Shown here: positions 24,979 through 37,292 of the stretch, one piece after another
Layout of the letters: each line of letters opens with the position of its first letter
Numbering within the stretch: position 1 is the first letter of the stretch
Assembly (NCBI RefSeq): GCF_964340395.1
Contig: NC_135565.1
Span: 22,052,209-22,114,708 of the forward strand
From: Glandiceps talaboti
Lineage: Eukaryota > Hemichordata > Enteropneusta > Spengelidae
Reading direction: 5' to 3'
Length of the DNA: 62,500 bases
Position numbers and translations under genes: made by a program
Notes under the pieces: generated by a model
What the model was told of the DNA's origin: nothing
Databases searched by the model: none
Seen by the model: the letters and a program-made list of their open reading frames with translations, nothing else

Positions 24979-26083
24979 GAATGATCTGACGGATGGAAAA
25001 CTGCGAGATCAAAAGGTGTGAAGAATGCCTATTTTCAAAGATTTCTCTTCAAAATGACAGGTGTCGTAAGCCATCCTCATACGATATATTTATTTGTCAA
25101 TATAGACATGATATATCGTGAGGATTATTTCATTGAATTATACCAAGTATGTCTAATTTTGGGGGCAAAAAAATACAAATTCATAAACACCGGCCTGTCA
25201 AAAACCCTTTAATTAGCATACACGTGACTGCATCGGCCTAGTCCGTGAAACTTGAGATGTCTCAGCAATACTACCGATCGCATTTCTCACATATAAATAT
25301 GCGTTCTATCACTCCATGCTTCATTAATTTGGTACCATTTGATTTTGTGGTTGATTTTTCACAACAAAATCGTCAAATATTTCAATATATGTGCTATTAT
25401 TGGGGCGCAAATTTAAGAGAGACTTAAAATTAGCGACGATTCAGACTAATGTGGCGTTATTTCATAAAAAATGTTTTACCATCTTGTATCTGGTGAATAA
25501 ACAATTCAATTCAATTCAATTCAATTCAATTTCCTATTCATTGAGGGCCCTGATTGTCTACATCGCAAAATACTCCTTTTGATTATTTTGGACAAAAAGT
25601 ACAAGATTTGAAGTGTAGTATTTCAACAAAAACACATGCTTTCATGACCTATGTTTTCCATTGCATTCCAGGATTGTAGTTTCCATTTATGTTTAGAATA
25701 TATATAAATGATAACCAAAGTTGCCGGCAATTTAAGATGTTCGAATGCCAACGTTGCCAGTATTACCCATAATTCAGTCACCGGAAAAAACGGTCTGTTT
25801 TCCAAGACTGCAGGGATTAATAGATAAATTGATGGACATTCCAAAATGGACATATGTATACCTAGCTAAACGGCCAAGCCCACAGCAACAGCCAAATGAC
25901 GGCGTATGTAGCAAATATAAAAATAGGGATTTGTTATCGCAAGTGAATAAACATCGAATGTGTGGATGTATATATGCCTGGCAACAAGATTACGCCCATA
26001 GCAACAGTGAAATGGTGATGTATGTTGCAAAGATAACAAGATGGATGGCTTGGTATGTGAATGAATATTTGTAAAAAAAATAC

Positions 26084-26263
26084 TTTCTTGCTAACCACTC
26101 TGAAATATCTCAAGTAGACTATTTTCATATATCAGAAGGTTGCTGTTGTGGAAACATACATAAGGGAATACGATTTTATAAGAACGATACTGCAACTGTT
26201 AAATATAACGGGTTTGTTTCTCGCATGATTGCTCATATTGTACTTTCAATCTTCTGTAAGTGA
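26084..26263 (+). pseudogene. NXPE-like C-terminal exon remnant
   Basis: Sixty codons (59 residues plus TGA) reproduce the end of the arm B NXPE exon, including DYFHIS with the Asp-His pair expected of an SGNH/PC-esterase catalytic site. Upstream of 26084 the arm A sequence switches directly to intron sequence matching arm B near 38860, so the acceptor and about 420 codons are deleted. No promoter or start is present. Confidence 0.9.
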
Positions 26264-26763
26264 TTTTCTTCTTTAATATTACATTTCGTATCTTATCTAC
26301 TCTAACTCTACCGAGTGTTTCTGCCATTGTTTTTGTACCTGCCAATTCAGAGGACGTTCTTTGAGGGGACGGGAGGGGACGAGAGAGAAGAGGGGAGATG
26401 ATGGGGAGGGGAGGGGAGTTTAGAGGCGAAAGACAAGCAAAAATAAGTTAATGACTTTATGTTGGAAGACGATACATACTGGGAACGGTTGAATCTAGGA
26501 TTGATCTCAATGAAAATTGTAATTGAGAGCTTTCAGTTAGAAATACATTGAATAAAATAAACGTACACTATTCATAGCATTGTTCGTAGGAAATAAGGTA
26601 CCCTTCAGTAGAGGAAATCAAGAAGGGTCGGTTACATAAAATTTCAATTTTTCAAAAAAATCAATCCAAGAGTGTTGAGATTTGTGTACACAACAAATAA
26701 TACAACACATTTCTACAAGCTACCGAATTTGCCTGTCACAGCTGTGCTAAATACGCCATACAC

Positions 26764-26990
26764 ACCCAGACACACACACATACATACATACATACATACA
26801 TACATACATACATACATACATACATACATACATACATACATACATACAGAGACACAGACACAGACACGGACACAGACACACACACACACATACATACATA
26901 CATACACACATACATACATACATACATACAGACAGACAGACAGATAGACAGACAGACAGACAGACAGACACACACACCCACACACACAGT
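26764..26990. repeat. (ACAT)/(CAGA)/(CA) microsatellites
   Basis: Compound array with inverse counterpart at 36537-36780. A further CAGA run is at 27430-27456. Confidence 0.95.
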
Positions 26991-27534
26991 GAGTCGAAAT
27001 GTGATTTCCATAAAATGAATTGAGGGAATGGTATGAACAGATCTTATATGTTGTTTGTGTATGACCGTCTTTGGAAATACCTGTATACCAGGTTTCTTGA
27101 AAATCTAATGGCGTTTTCCTGAAGCTGCTTTAAACACTTTAGCACATATATTGCACAGTGAATTCTAAGCGAACATTTCACGTTTGACAATCAGTACTTG
27201 GAAAGCTGGGACTAACCGGTTTCATTCAAGTACGCAAAATATACTAGTATCATTTAATTCACAAACTATATTAAGTGAAGTGTTGTGCAAAATTGGGCAA
27301 TGATGATTACACTGGTCGTTTTACGAGGGACTGGGTCTGGCCTGACTATATGTAACAACTTGCATGAGTTGAGCTCAGGTTGGGGGAGGGGCATGCTTAA
27401 TTGGTAATGCTTACGAAAAGAAACAAGCAGACAGACAGACAGACAGACAGACAGACTGGCAGAAAGACAAATACGTGATATTAACAAACATGACATCATA
27501 AGAATGATAAATGTAAAGTGTCTATGTTACGAAA

Positions 27535-28190
27535 ATAACACACGGTATAACTAGTACTGTGTACAAAGTCAAAGTGTAGAATAACACACGGTATAACTAG
27601 TACTGTGTTACATAGTCAAAGTGTAGAATGACACACGGTATAACTAGTACTGTGTACATAGTCAAAGTGTAGAATAACACATGGTATAACTAGTACTGTG
27701 TTACATAGTCAAAATGTAGAATAACACAAGGTATAACTAGTACTGTGTTACATAGTCAAAGTGTAGAATGACACACGGTATAACTAGTACTGTGTACATA
27801 GTCAAAATGTACAATAACACACGGTATAACTAGTACTGTGTTACATAGTCAAAGTGTAGAATAACACACGGTATAACTAGTACTGTGTTACATAGTCAAA
27901 GTGTAGAATAACACGCGGTATAACTAGCACTGTGTTACACAGTCAAAATGAAGAATAACACACGGTATAACTAGTACTGTGTTACATAGTCAAAGTGTAG
28001 AATAACACACGGTATAACTAGTACTGTGTTACATAGTCAAAGTGTAGAATAACACACGGTATAACTAGTACTGTGTTACATAGTCAAAGTGTAGAATAAC
28101 ACACGGTATAACTAGTACTGTGTTACATAGTCAAAGTGTAGAATAACACACGTTATAACTAGTACTATGTTACATAGTCAAAATGTAGAT
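27535..28190. repeat. 47-bp minisatellite, 14 units
   Basis: Unit core is cacggtataactagtactg followed by tgttacatagtcaaagtgta. Units vary at single positions, and some have gtgtacatag instead of gtgttacatag. The inverse counterpart at 34912-35993 has 23 units. Confidence 0.95.
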
Positions 28191-28928
28191 GTCTAACAAG
28201 AGTATAGAGCTGATTTACTAGAACATCGTAACGTCGTACTTTTTTTTTCAGCTAGCCAAATCTCGTTTAGTGTTAGTTCAACAATGAAAGGTAAACAGAA
28301 GACACATTACATGAATAATTCATAAATAGACTAACACAATGTCATTGTATCTTTGACTGTTTATTGATGTGAAATCCAGCACGTAGCTTCTATATTTTCA
28401 AATCTTTTGAATGTTTAAATTTATACTTAACATACTGATATTGTTATATATCATTCAAACGATTAGGCAATTATTCTAACATATCATGTGTGTTGCTAAC
28501 TTTATTAGGCACTTAAGGGGGAGATACATAAAAAACATTTTGATCATTTTGAGATTACATGCTCTTTTGCCATACTAAATAGTCCTCTTTCAACCAGCGA
28601 AAATTGAACAGGGTTTGAGTTTTGCCGAAAAATCACGAAAAAAAGTAAACAAATGCATGTGTACCGAAACGCCTAAAGAAACCCTATTTTATCACTATAA
28701 ACTCACGATATTTGCATACAACTAAAACGATTGACAGAGGATTGTGCAAAACATACGCGGGTGGTGATGATCCTAAAAACATCTCATCGTCCGTCCAAAT
28801 ACATTACTCTCGATAATACATTTTGGACTGTCTACTGATTTTATGGACAAAAATAAACACTCAGTGACAGATCATCTCCGAATTGCAGGATTATCACCTC
28901 GTGCTCATTACCAATCTCAAGTGACAAT

Positions 28929-29078
28929 CTACGTTATAAGGCAGATACCACGTTTAGCCTCCTCGTGTCCGGCTTCAGCGAGATGAGATATGAACAGATT
29001 ATTGACTTTCATTGAAAGCTTGTAAACATCTCCGTACGTTAAAAGATCACATTTGCCCGTCTCAAGTAACTGTTCAAC
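28929..29078 (-). CDS. Terminal exon of an unidentified gene
   Basis: The minus strand has acceptor cacgtttag ending at 29079, then an open frame of 49 codons and a TAG stop. The peptide is well mixed and charged (starts VEQLLETGKCDLLTYGDVYK, ends AKRGICLIT) and does not look like chance translation. It begins in phase 0, matching the phase-0 donor of the exon at 30224-30316. I do not recognise the family. The intron between them holds the 84-bp array. Confidence 0.55.
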   Translation of the reverse strand, partial: VEQLLETGKCDLLTYGDVYKLSMKVNNLFISHLAEAGHEEAKRGICLIT

Positions 29079-29677
29079 CTAAACGTGAAAAACAAACAAG
29101 TATTTTGCGTTAATTGATTGATGTGGAAAGTTTTGTTATTTGGTTTTAAAGTAATAAAAATATGAATGGATCAAGTTTCTTGCTAGCATGTTATATTTTG
29201 TTTGCTATGTGAAAACCGTGTATTTTGTCATGAAAACACACATACATCTGCCATGTATGATTGGATACAATGTACACGTTACTTTAAAGTAATGTCATAC
29301 GTATAAAGATACATAGTTCAGAATAGAACACTGTACATAGGGACTATCATGCGTCATTTCTGTGTTTATGTTTGTTTTACATAACCAGCGCACATATACA
29401 GTCAGGGTTATACGCCCACTGTAGTATCCGGTTGGTCATACCGAAATAGAATACATTTGTATATATACAAGAAAGCCTTTGTCTTATTCTATAGGCCACC
29501 AATGCCATAAGTCAATGTAATGGCTTGTTCTAAAACAGTCACTATCAAATTTGTAGTATATATGTTTTAAATGATAAGTCCTGTATGTGCAAGACCATCT
29601 ATAACTCTATATAAACTAACTAATCGTAATGATTCCTCCAATTCAAATACTATGCTGCTTAATTCAAATGCAGGGAT

Positions 29678-30290
29678 TTTTGACAGTGGTTAAAACGTAG
29701 TGTACTTACCATGATATGTGTCCATTTACTAACCACGGGCAAAGGGAAGCGCTCTATTTCCCATTGCCAGTGGTTAAACCGTAGTGTACTTACCATGATA
29801 TTTATCCATTTACTAACCATGGGCAAAGGGAAGTGCTCTATTTTCCATTGACAGTGGTCAAACGTAGTGTACATACCATGATATTTGTCCATTTACTAAC
29901 CTTGGGCAAAGGGAAGTGCTGTATTCTCCATTGACAGTGGTCAAAACGTAGTGTACTTACCATGATGTTTGTCCATTTACTAACCATGGGCAAAGGGAAG
30001 TGCTCTATTTTCCGTTGACAGTGGTTAAAACGTAGTGTACTTACCATGATATTTGTCCATTTACTAACCATGGGCAAAGGGAAGTGCTCTATTCTCCATT
30101 GTCAGTGGTCACAACGTAGTGTACATACAATGATATTTGTCCATTTACTAAACGTGGGCAAAGGGTAGTGGGCCAGTAGTGCTCTATTCTCCATTGACAG
30201 TGGTTAAAACGTAGTGTACTTACTATGATATTTGTCCATTTACTAACCATGGGCAAAGGGAAGTGCTCTGTTTCCCATTGCCAGTTGTTG
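29678..30290 (-). repeat. 84-bp tandem array derived from an exon-intron junction, 7 units
   Basis: Seven units of about 84 bp. Each contains the exon end (cccatggttagtaaatgg on the minus strand), ATCATR, a splice donor (gtaagt in most, gtatgt in two) and then actacgttttaaccactgtc of the intron. Only the most upstream unit has the full exon and acceptor. One unit carries an extra 11 bases near 30170. Confidence 0.85.
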
Positions 30291-30316
30291 TCTGCAAAAC
30301 TTCCAAATAGGGTCCC
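30224..30316 (-). CDS. Internal exon of the same unidentified gene
   Basis: The minus strand has acceptor tatttatttcag ending at 30317, then 31 codons beginning GTLFGSFADNNWQWETEHF, then donor ATCATA/gtaagtac at 30223. It is 93 bp, phase 0 at both ends. Its last 50 or so bases and the adjoining intron start are the template of the tandem array that follows. Upstream exons were not found. Confidence 0.5.
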
Positions 30317-30512
30317 CTGAAATAAATATCCAGGTGTAATGGCTAAGCCTATCGAGTTGTGTTCCTACATACTTTAACTATTGGAGTGTGAAATTTTAAG
30401 CTATAGCTATCATAGATGATGCTAGTATACCCACAAATTGGCAACTTAATAATAAAAAGGTAGATGGAAATTGAAAGTTGCATACTATAGATATCACGCA
30501 ATCGAAATTGTA

Positions 30513-30640
30513 TAATTATTATTATTATTATTATTAGACTTTATTTAAACTCGATAGACTGTTGAGCCAAAGGCTCTTCTCACACAGTGTCGAGAATTAT
30601 GGAAATAACTAAATAAAATAGCTACATCAACAAACTTTAT
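30513..30640 (-). mobile_element. Non-LTR retrotransposon 3' tail
   Basis: The minus strand ends in CGAGTTTAAATAAAGTCTAA followed by TAA trinucleotides, the usual 3' end of CR1/L2-like copies. No coding part is recognisable. Confidence 0.5.
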
Positions 30641-30685
30641 AGGACATGTACACTTTTTCAATGTATGTAACAAGTAATACATAAA

Positions 30686-31130
30686 TATATGAACACAAAA
30701 GGGTTGTATATGTCCAACCAGATTTCGCATATTTAAAAGTTCAAGTTGAAACCCATAATTAATCAATTCAGCTGCGTTATTGTAATACAAGTACCAAATT
30801 ATATAAAATTTGAAGTGTGCATTAAGATATAGCCTAATTAATAAAAATCATATCATGCAAATGACGAAAAACAATTTAAATTACATCATTAAACTATATC
30901 AACCTCATAAGTTGTATTACCATCAATGGATGTACCAAACTATATTGAATTTGCACTTTGTATTCTTAAGGTATAGCCTAATTACCGGCAATCATTAATT
31001 ATGCAAATGATTCATGGAAATTACATCAAATAGGTTATTTTAGAACAGGTCCTATGAAATTTTAATTGTTCAGCTATTGCCTAATCACTAAAAATAATTC
31101 ATTATACAAATAACTCACAAAAAATAAGAG
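30686..31130. repeat. 150-bp ATGCAAAT family, spacer copy
   Basis: Diverged units of the family seen in tandem at 46.8-47.9 kb. 30686-30985 is also directly repeated at 34600-34908 at high identity. Confidence 0.75.
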
Positions 31131-31206
31131 CTAAGAAAGAACAAGCTTAGTAAAAGACGTGGGCCTTGTTATGGATGTTGTGTGTGTCACATTATACGGA
31201 ATGTGA

Positions 31207-31315
<109 letters not shown>

Positions 31316-32285
31316 CGCATCCTGTAATGTTTTTTTTAAATCTGTTTTTCAAATTGTTTATTTGTTGACACGACTGCTGAAAACGTCAAAGGAAGAAGCT
31401 GTTTGAAAAGATTCTCTATAAGTTACTAAGACACAGAGTAGAGTAAGAGTTTCAATTTGGTAACAACGTTTTCTATCACGTCTCAAAATGTGTTTACATG
31501 AACATGAACATAATACAAAGACGATTACATTACATTACATTGCATTACATTACATTACATTACATTACATTACATGAACATAATACAAAGACTGATAAGG
31601 CGCACACACATAAAATGATATTTTAAATCTCACTGTGAACACAAATAAACATCACTCGGATTTCCAAAGTCAGCTGCAGATTAGACAAAGAAGATTCTAT
31701 CATACTAATCCACGATTAGACCTGCAAATATTATTTTCAAAATGTCTTTAACACAAAATCATGTCGTAAACCACAGCCTCTGTATATTGTCAGAAAATAC
31801 TGTTTGCTTCAAGGGAATGACCCTATAAACAGGCGTATTTAGTCACATTGACATTGATTTACAGTGACGTTAGGTACAAGTCACAGAGTATAAGTATAAA
31901 TAGTTGCCGACCAGCGTTAAATACACGCATACAGTCATGGTCATGCTTGACTACAGAACGTATGGATCGTCATGACGTCATTACTCATGAATATTTATTA
32001 CTAAGCTGAAATAACGCTTTGATAGCCCTAAGATCAGATACCAGACCATGCAGTGTCGCGGAAGAAATAACAGCTTTGGTTTGCGAGAATGGACAAAATC
32101 AGTGCGCCGGGAAACAGCCCATGTTACGCATTCTTATTCAGGTTTAGTGCAGCTACTTAAGGTAGGAGGTGTCAAATTAGCTTTACTACCAGAAGCTGTT
32201 TGATAAATTCTAGACTTGATATGTATGTAAGTAATCAACTCTCAGTACCATAGAAGCAAAACATAAAATCATCAGACTACGCAAA

Positions 32286-32531
32286 GTTTTTGGTAGAGTT
32301 GATTTCTCAAACAGAGGGGCCTCTGTGCGCGAATGAAAGACCATCAAGATTGCGATCAGTTCAGACACTGTAAAATGAATCATTTGGACGAAATCATCTA
32401 GGGTCTGAGGTAGTATCTGAGCTCTGTGCGCGACCTCTGTAACAGAGGCCTCTGACCTCTGTCTGAGGCCTCTGATCTCTGTCTGAGGCCTCTGATCTCT
32501 GTCTGAGAAGTCAACTCTACCAAAGTTTTTC
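32286..32531. mobile_element. Fold-back element with internal 20-bp repeats
   Basis: The left end ggtagagttgatttctcaaa and the right end ctgagaagtcaactctacca are inverted copies. Inside the right half the unit ctctgtctgaggcctctgat repeats about three times, and ctctgtgcgcga motifs occur in both halves. No coding potential. Confidence 0.65.
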
Positions 32532-33585
32532 AAAAACTTCCTTAGCATACTGAAGATGTTTTGTGAAGCAAATTTGCCATTTTATCAGCTGAAACATCAT
32601 TTAGCATTTTATATGTTTTCCGTCACTACTTTCTTAATCGGCATAAGTCGTCTCTTCTAAGCATGCACAGTCTGCAAGCAGGACTAGGGGTCTAGGACTA
32701 GAGTTACCGACACATGTATTCATTCCCAATAGAATTAGATTAATGAATTTATAGTTTGTTTTTAAGTAGATGTATTCAACCAAAAATAGATTTATCTGTC
32801 TCGCCAACTATACTAGTACTATATATCACACTGACTCGAGTGGGTCGAGTGTTTACATATAGTAAAGCGTGCAGTTCAAATTGCAACAAATTATACAAGT
32901 TGTATAACAACTATTTACATTGTTTCCCCATAAAAGAAGTATCCATAGTAACAACATATAAACGTTTCAATGAGGGCCGAGGGGTTCTACATGTATTTGT
33001 GTATCCGAAATCAATAAATACATCTAATAGCATACATTGTAGCTATTGGTTCCTAACAGTGCAGTGCCACATATGAAGAGCTAGAGAGGGGTACATATGA
33101 TATACTGGATGCCATGTCCAGTGGATCAACAGCTAATGATAGTATTATTTATAGTTCAATTTGATGGGTTATTTCCTATTTTTCATGGTGACCACACTCC
33201 GCAATAAACACTAGCAATTTCATTATATGAAATTAACATTTAATTGTTTCAACAATGGAGATATAAGGTGCGAGATCAATATATATTTCAATGTAGAATG
33301 AAAATCTAAATGTTTTTACTTTTGGGGTGTTTTTTATCTGTCTTGCTCTCATCCTACAGAAACGATTTTACTTTTAATGGGTCTGTTTGTATCCCGAAAC
33401 ATGCAGTTATTTCTTTTAAAAAACTTCCCCAAATTGAGAAATGGTAGAATTTTCACTATAGCACAGCACTAAAATAAAGTGACAACAAAAGAAGTTTTTT
33501 TTCTAACTACATACTGGCTTTGTATTCATAGCATTACTACATACTGATTTGAAATTGGATGGACATTTTCAATTTTGGCAATACC

Positions 33586-33729
33586 GGAAGTTAAGGTGTT
33601 GAAACCATTTGTCGGTAGAGCATTATCAGGTCATTGTGATTGCAATACCGGAAGTTAAGGCGTTGAAACCCTTTGTCGACAGAGCATTATCAGGTCATAG
33701 TGATTGCAATGCCGGAAGTTAAGGTGTTG
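33586..33729 (+). repeat. 65-bp tandem repeat with CCGGAAGT
   Basis: Three occurrences of the unit start (ccggaagttaagg, near 33587, 33650 and 33713), with two full units. Each start contains an ETS-type core CCGGAAGT. The array ends about 26 bp before the candidate exon at 33755. Confidence 0.75.
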
Positions 33730-33754
33730 ATATCAAAGTATTTCTATATTCCAG

Positions 33755-33904
33755 GGATTCGTCGAACTCTTTGGTCATATCAAAGGAAAATCACCGAAAG
33801 GCGATGCAGATATGTCTATTGTATGCACAAATGGTGACAAGCCTGAAGGTCGAATTATGCATGTATGGAATGAAACCGGGAAAGTGTTCTGGAATGAACA
33901 AAGT
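33755..33904 (+). CDS. Candidate internal exon, unidentified
   Basis: Acceptor tttctatattccag, an open phase-0 frame of 50 codons starting GFVELFGHIKGKSPKGD and ending VFWNEQS, then donor AAAGT/gtgagt. The composition is protein-like. No partner exon was found and the family is not recognised, so it could be a chance open frame between splice-like signals. Confidence 0.35.
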
Positions 33905-34009
33905 GTGAGTATATGCTGCGACAAAGTCAATTTATATATATATTATAATAAAAGCGAATCCATAATGTGCCTGTTCTCTGAAGAGCTCCAGGCGCAGACA
34001 CAGAACTAC

Positions 34010-34336
<327 letters not shown>

Positions 34337-34599
34337 TTGGTAGTACTGGAACTCTTTCTTGGTTGTAACTCGGAGTTTCACGCATTGTGCGATCATCAGA
34401 CAACTGTTTTCTACTCTCTGGGTGTGCTGTTTATATAGAGTGCAGACAATAGAAATATCATCACTATTGTCTGTGTTGGTGGGTTGGTGTTGTGTGTGTG
34501 GAGGTGTTGGTTGTTATTGTGTGAGTTATTGGGTGCGGACAAGTAGGTGTTGGCGGGTTGTTACATGTTGGCCTTTGATGTTTTGACCACTACATGCAT

Positions 34600-34908
34600 A
34601 TATGAACACAAAAGGGTTGTATATGTCCAACCAGGTTTCGCATAGTTAAAAGTTCAAGTTGAAACCCATAATTAATCAATTCAGCAAACATCACACATGT
34701 GCTGCGTTATTGTGATACAAGTACCAAATTATATAAAATTTGAAGTGTACATTAAGATATAGCCCAATTAACAATAGTCATGCAACTGACGAAAAACAAT
34801 TTAAACTAAGTCATTAAACTATATCAACCTCATAAGTTGTATTGCCATCAATGGATGTACCAAATTATATTGAATTTGCAGCTTGTATTCTTAAGGTATA
34901 GCCTAATT
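34600..34908. repeat. Direct repeat of 30686-30985
   Basis: Starts atatgaacacaaaagggttg in both copies and is nearly identical apart from an extra aaacatcacacatgt here. It ends at the start of the 47-bp minisatellite of arm B. Confidence 0.85.
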
Positions 34909-34911
34909 AGT

Positions 34912-35993
34912 TATAACTTTGACTATGTAACACAGTACTAGTTATACCGTGTGTTATTCTACACTTTGACTATGTAACACAGTACTAGTATACCGTGTGT
35001 TATTCTACACTTTGACTATGTAACACAGTACTAGTTATACCGTGTGTTATTCTACACTTTGACTATGTAACACAGTACTAGTTATACCGTGTGTTATTCT
35101 ACACTTTGACTATGTAACACAGTACTAGTTATACCGTGTGTTATTCTACACTTTGACTATGTAACACAGTACTAGTTATACCGTGTGTTATTCTACACTT
35201 TGACTATGTAACACAGTACTAGTTATACCGTGTGTTATTCTACACTTTGACTATGTAACACAGTACGAGTTATACCGTGTGTCATTCTACACTTGACTAT
35301 GTAACACAGTACTAGTTATACCGTGTGTTATTCTACACTTTGACTATGTAACACAGTACTAGTTATACCGTGTGTCATTCTACACTTTGACTATGTAACA
35401 CAGTACTAGTTATACCGTGTGTTATTCTACACTTTCACTATGTAACACAGTACTAGTTATACCGTGTGTTATTCTACACTTTGACTATGTAACACAGTAC
35501 TAGTTATACCGTGTGTTATTGTACATTTTGACTATGTAACATAGTACTAGTTATACCGTGTGTTATTCTACACTTTGACTATGTAACACAGTACTAGTTA
35601 TACCGTGTGTTATTCTACACTTGACTATGTAACACAGTACTAGTTATACCGTGTGTTATTCTACATTTTGACTGTGTACACAGTACTAGTTATACCGTGT
35701 GTTATTCTACACTTTGACTATGTACACAGTACTAGTTATACCGTGTGTTATTCTACACTTTGACTATGTAACACAGTACTAGTTATACCGTGTGTTATTC
35801 TACACTTTGACTATGTAACACAGTACTAGTTATACCGTGTGTCATTCTACACTTTGACTATGTAACACAGTACTAGTTATACCGTGTGTCATTCTACATT
35901 TTGACTATGTAACACAGTACTAGTTATACCGTGTGTCATTCTACACTTTGACTTTGTACACAGTACTAGTTATACCGTGTGTTATTTTCGTAA
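34912..35993. repeat. 47-bp minisatellite, 23 units
   Basis: Reverse complement of the arm A array, with 23 units against 14. Confidence 0.95.
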
Positions 35994-36535
35994 CATAGAC
36001 ACTTTACATTTATCATTCTTATGATGTCATGTTTGTTAATATCACGAATTTGTCTTTCTGCCAGTCTGTCTGTCTGTCTGTCTGTTTGTTTCTTTTCGTA
36101 AACATTACCGATTAAGCATGCCCCTCCCCCCAACCTGAGCTCAACTCATGCAAGTTGTTACATATAGTCAGGCCAGACCCAGTCCCTCGTAAAACGATCA
36201 GTGTAATCATCATTGCCCAATTTTGCACAACACTTCACTTACTATAGTTTGTGAATTAAATTATACTAGTATATTTTGCGTACTTGAATGAAACCGGTTA
36301 GTCCCAGCTTTCCAAGTACTGATTGTCAAACGTGAAATGTTCGCTTAGAATTCACTGTGCAAATATATGTGCTAAAGTGTTTAAAGCAGTTTCAGAAAAA
36401 CGCCATTAGATTTTCAAGAAACCTAGCCGATACAGGTATTTCAAAAGACGGTCACACACAAACAACATATAAGATGTAATTTTCTGTTCATACCATTCTC
36501 TCAATTCATTTGATGGAAATCACATTTCGACTCAC

Positions 36536-36536
<1 letters not shown>

Positions 36537-36622
<86 letters not shown>

Positions 36623-36780
36623 ATGTGTGTATGTGTCTGTGTCCGTGTGTGTGTCCGTGTCCGTGACTGTGTCTGTGTCTGTGTCTACGTGTATGTATGT
36701 ATGTATGTATGTATGTATGTATGTATGTATGTATGTATGTATGATTGTATGTATGTATGTATGTATGTGTGTGTGTCTGG
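36537..36780. repeat. (TG)/(TCTG)/(GTAT) microsatellites
   Basis: Compound array, inverse counterpart of 26764-26990. A TCTG run is also near 36065-36090. Confidence 0.95.
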
Positions 36781-37292
36781 GTGTGTATGGCGTATTTAGC
36801 ACAGCTGTGGCAGGCAAATTCGGTAGCTTGTAGAAATGTGTTGTATTATTTGTTGTGTACACAAATCTCAACACTCTTGGATTGATTTTTTTGAAAAACT
36901 GAAATTATATGTAACCGACCCTTCTTCATTTCCTCTACTGAAGGGTACCTTATTTCCTACGAACAATGCTATGAATAGTGTACGTTTATTTTATTCAATG
37001 TATTTCTAACTGAAAGCTCTCAATTACAATTTTCATTGAGATCAATCCTAGATTCAACCGTTCCCAGTATGTATCGTCTTCCAACATAAAGTCATTAACT
37101 TATTTTTTCTTGTCTTTCCGCCTCTAAACTCCCCTCCCCTCCCCTTCAATCTCATCATCTCCCCTCTTCTCTCTCGTCCCCTCCCGTCCCCTCAAAGAAC
37201 GTCCTCTGAATTGGCAGGTACAAAAACAATGGCAGAAACACTCGGTAGAGTTAGAGTAGATAAGATACGAAATGTAATATTAAAGAAGAAAA

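Larger units (their letters stand above)
22097..28190. repeat. Large inverted duplication, arm A (partner 34912-43450)
   Basis: Contents run in inverse order and orientation to arm B: the GGCGTGGTC-type repeat, a TIR element, an AT-rich non-coding stretch, TGAA-type microsatellites, an NXPE remnant, ACAT/CAGA microsatellites and a 47-bp minisatellite. Arm A is shorter because it lacks about 1.38 kb of NXPE exon and some other insertions, and has fewer minisatellite units. Confidence 0.9.

Noticed and set aside
24727-25012. Open frames made of FIHS, YIYI, HTHT or MYVC repeats (also 26672-27011, 31131-31406, 34137-34438, 36506-36874, 40028-40253, 44378-44782, 56275-56931)
   Set aside because: Translations of microsatellites, with no non-repetitive protein part.
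27535-28190. Regular direct repeats resembling a CRISPR array
   Set aside because: The units are contiguous 47-bp copies without unique spacers, in an animal genome with introns and transposons.
29659-30077. Minus-strand frames reading through the 84-bp array as a 28-residue repeat protein
   Set aside because: The unit is a copy of an exon end plus intron start with splice donors; the frame stays open because 84 is a multiple of three, and the 11-bp insertion near 30170 breaks continuity with the real exon.
32756-33076. 106-codon plus-strand open frame
   Set aside because: Low-complexity AT-rich translation without domain, splice or repeat support.
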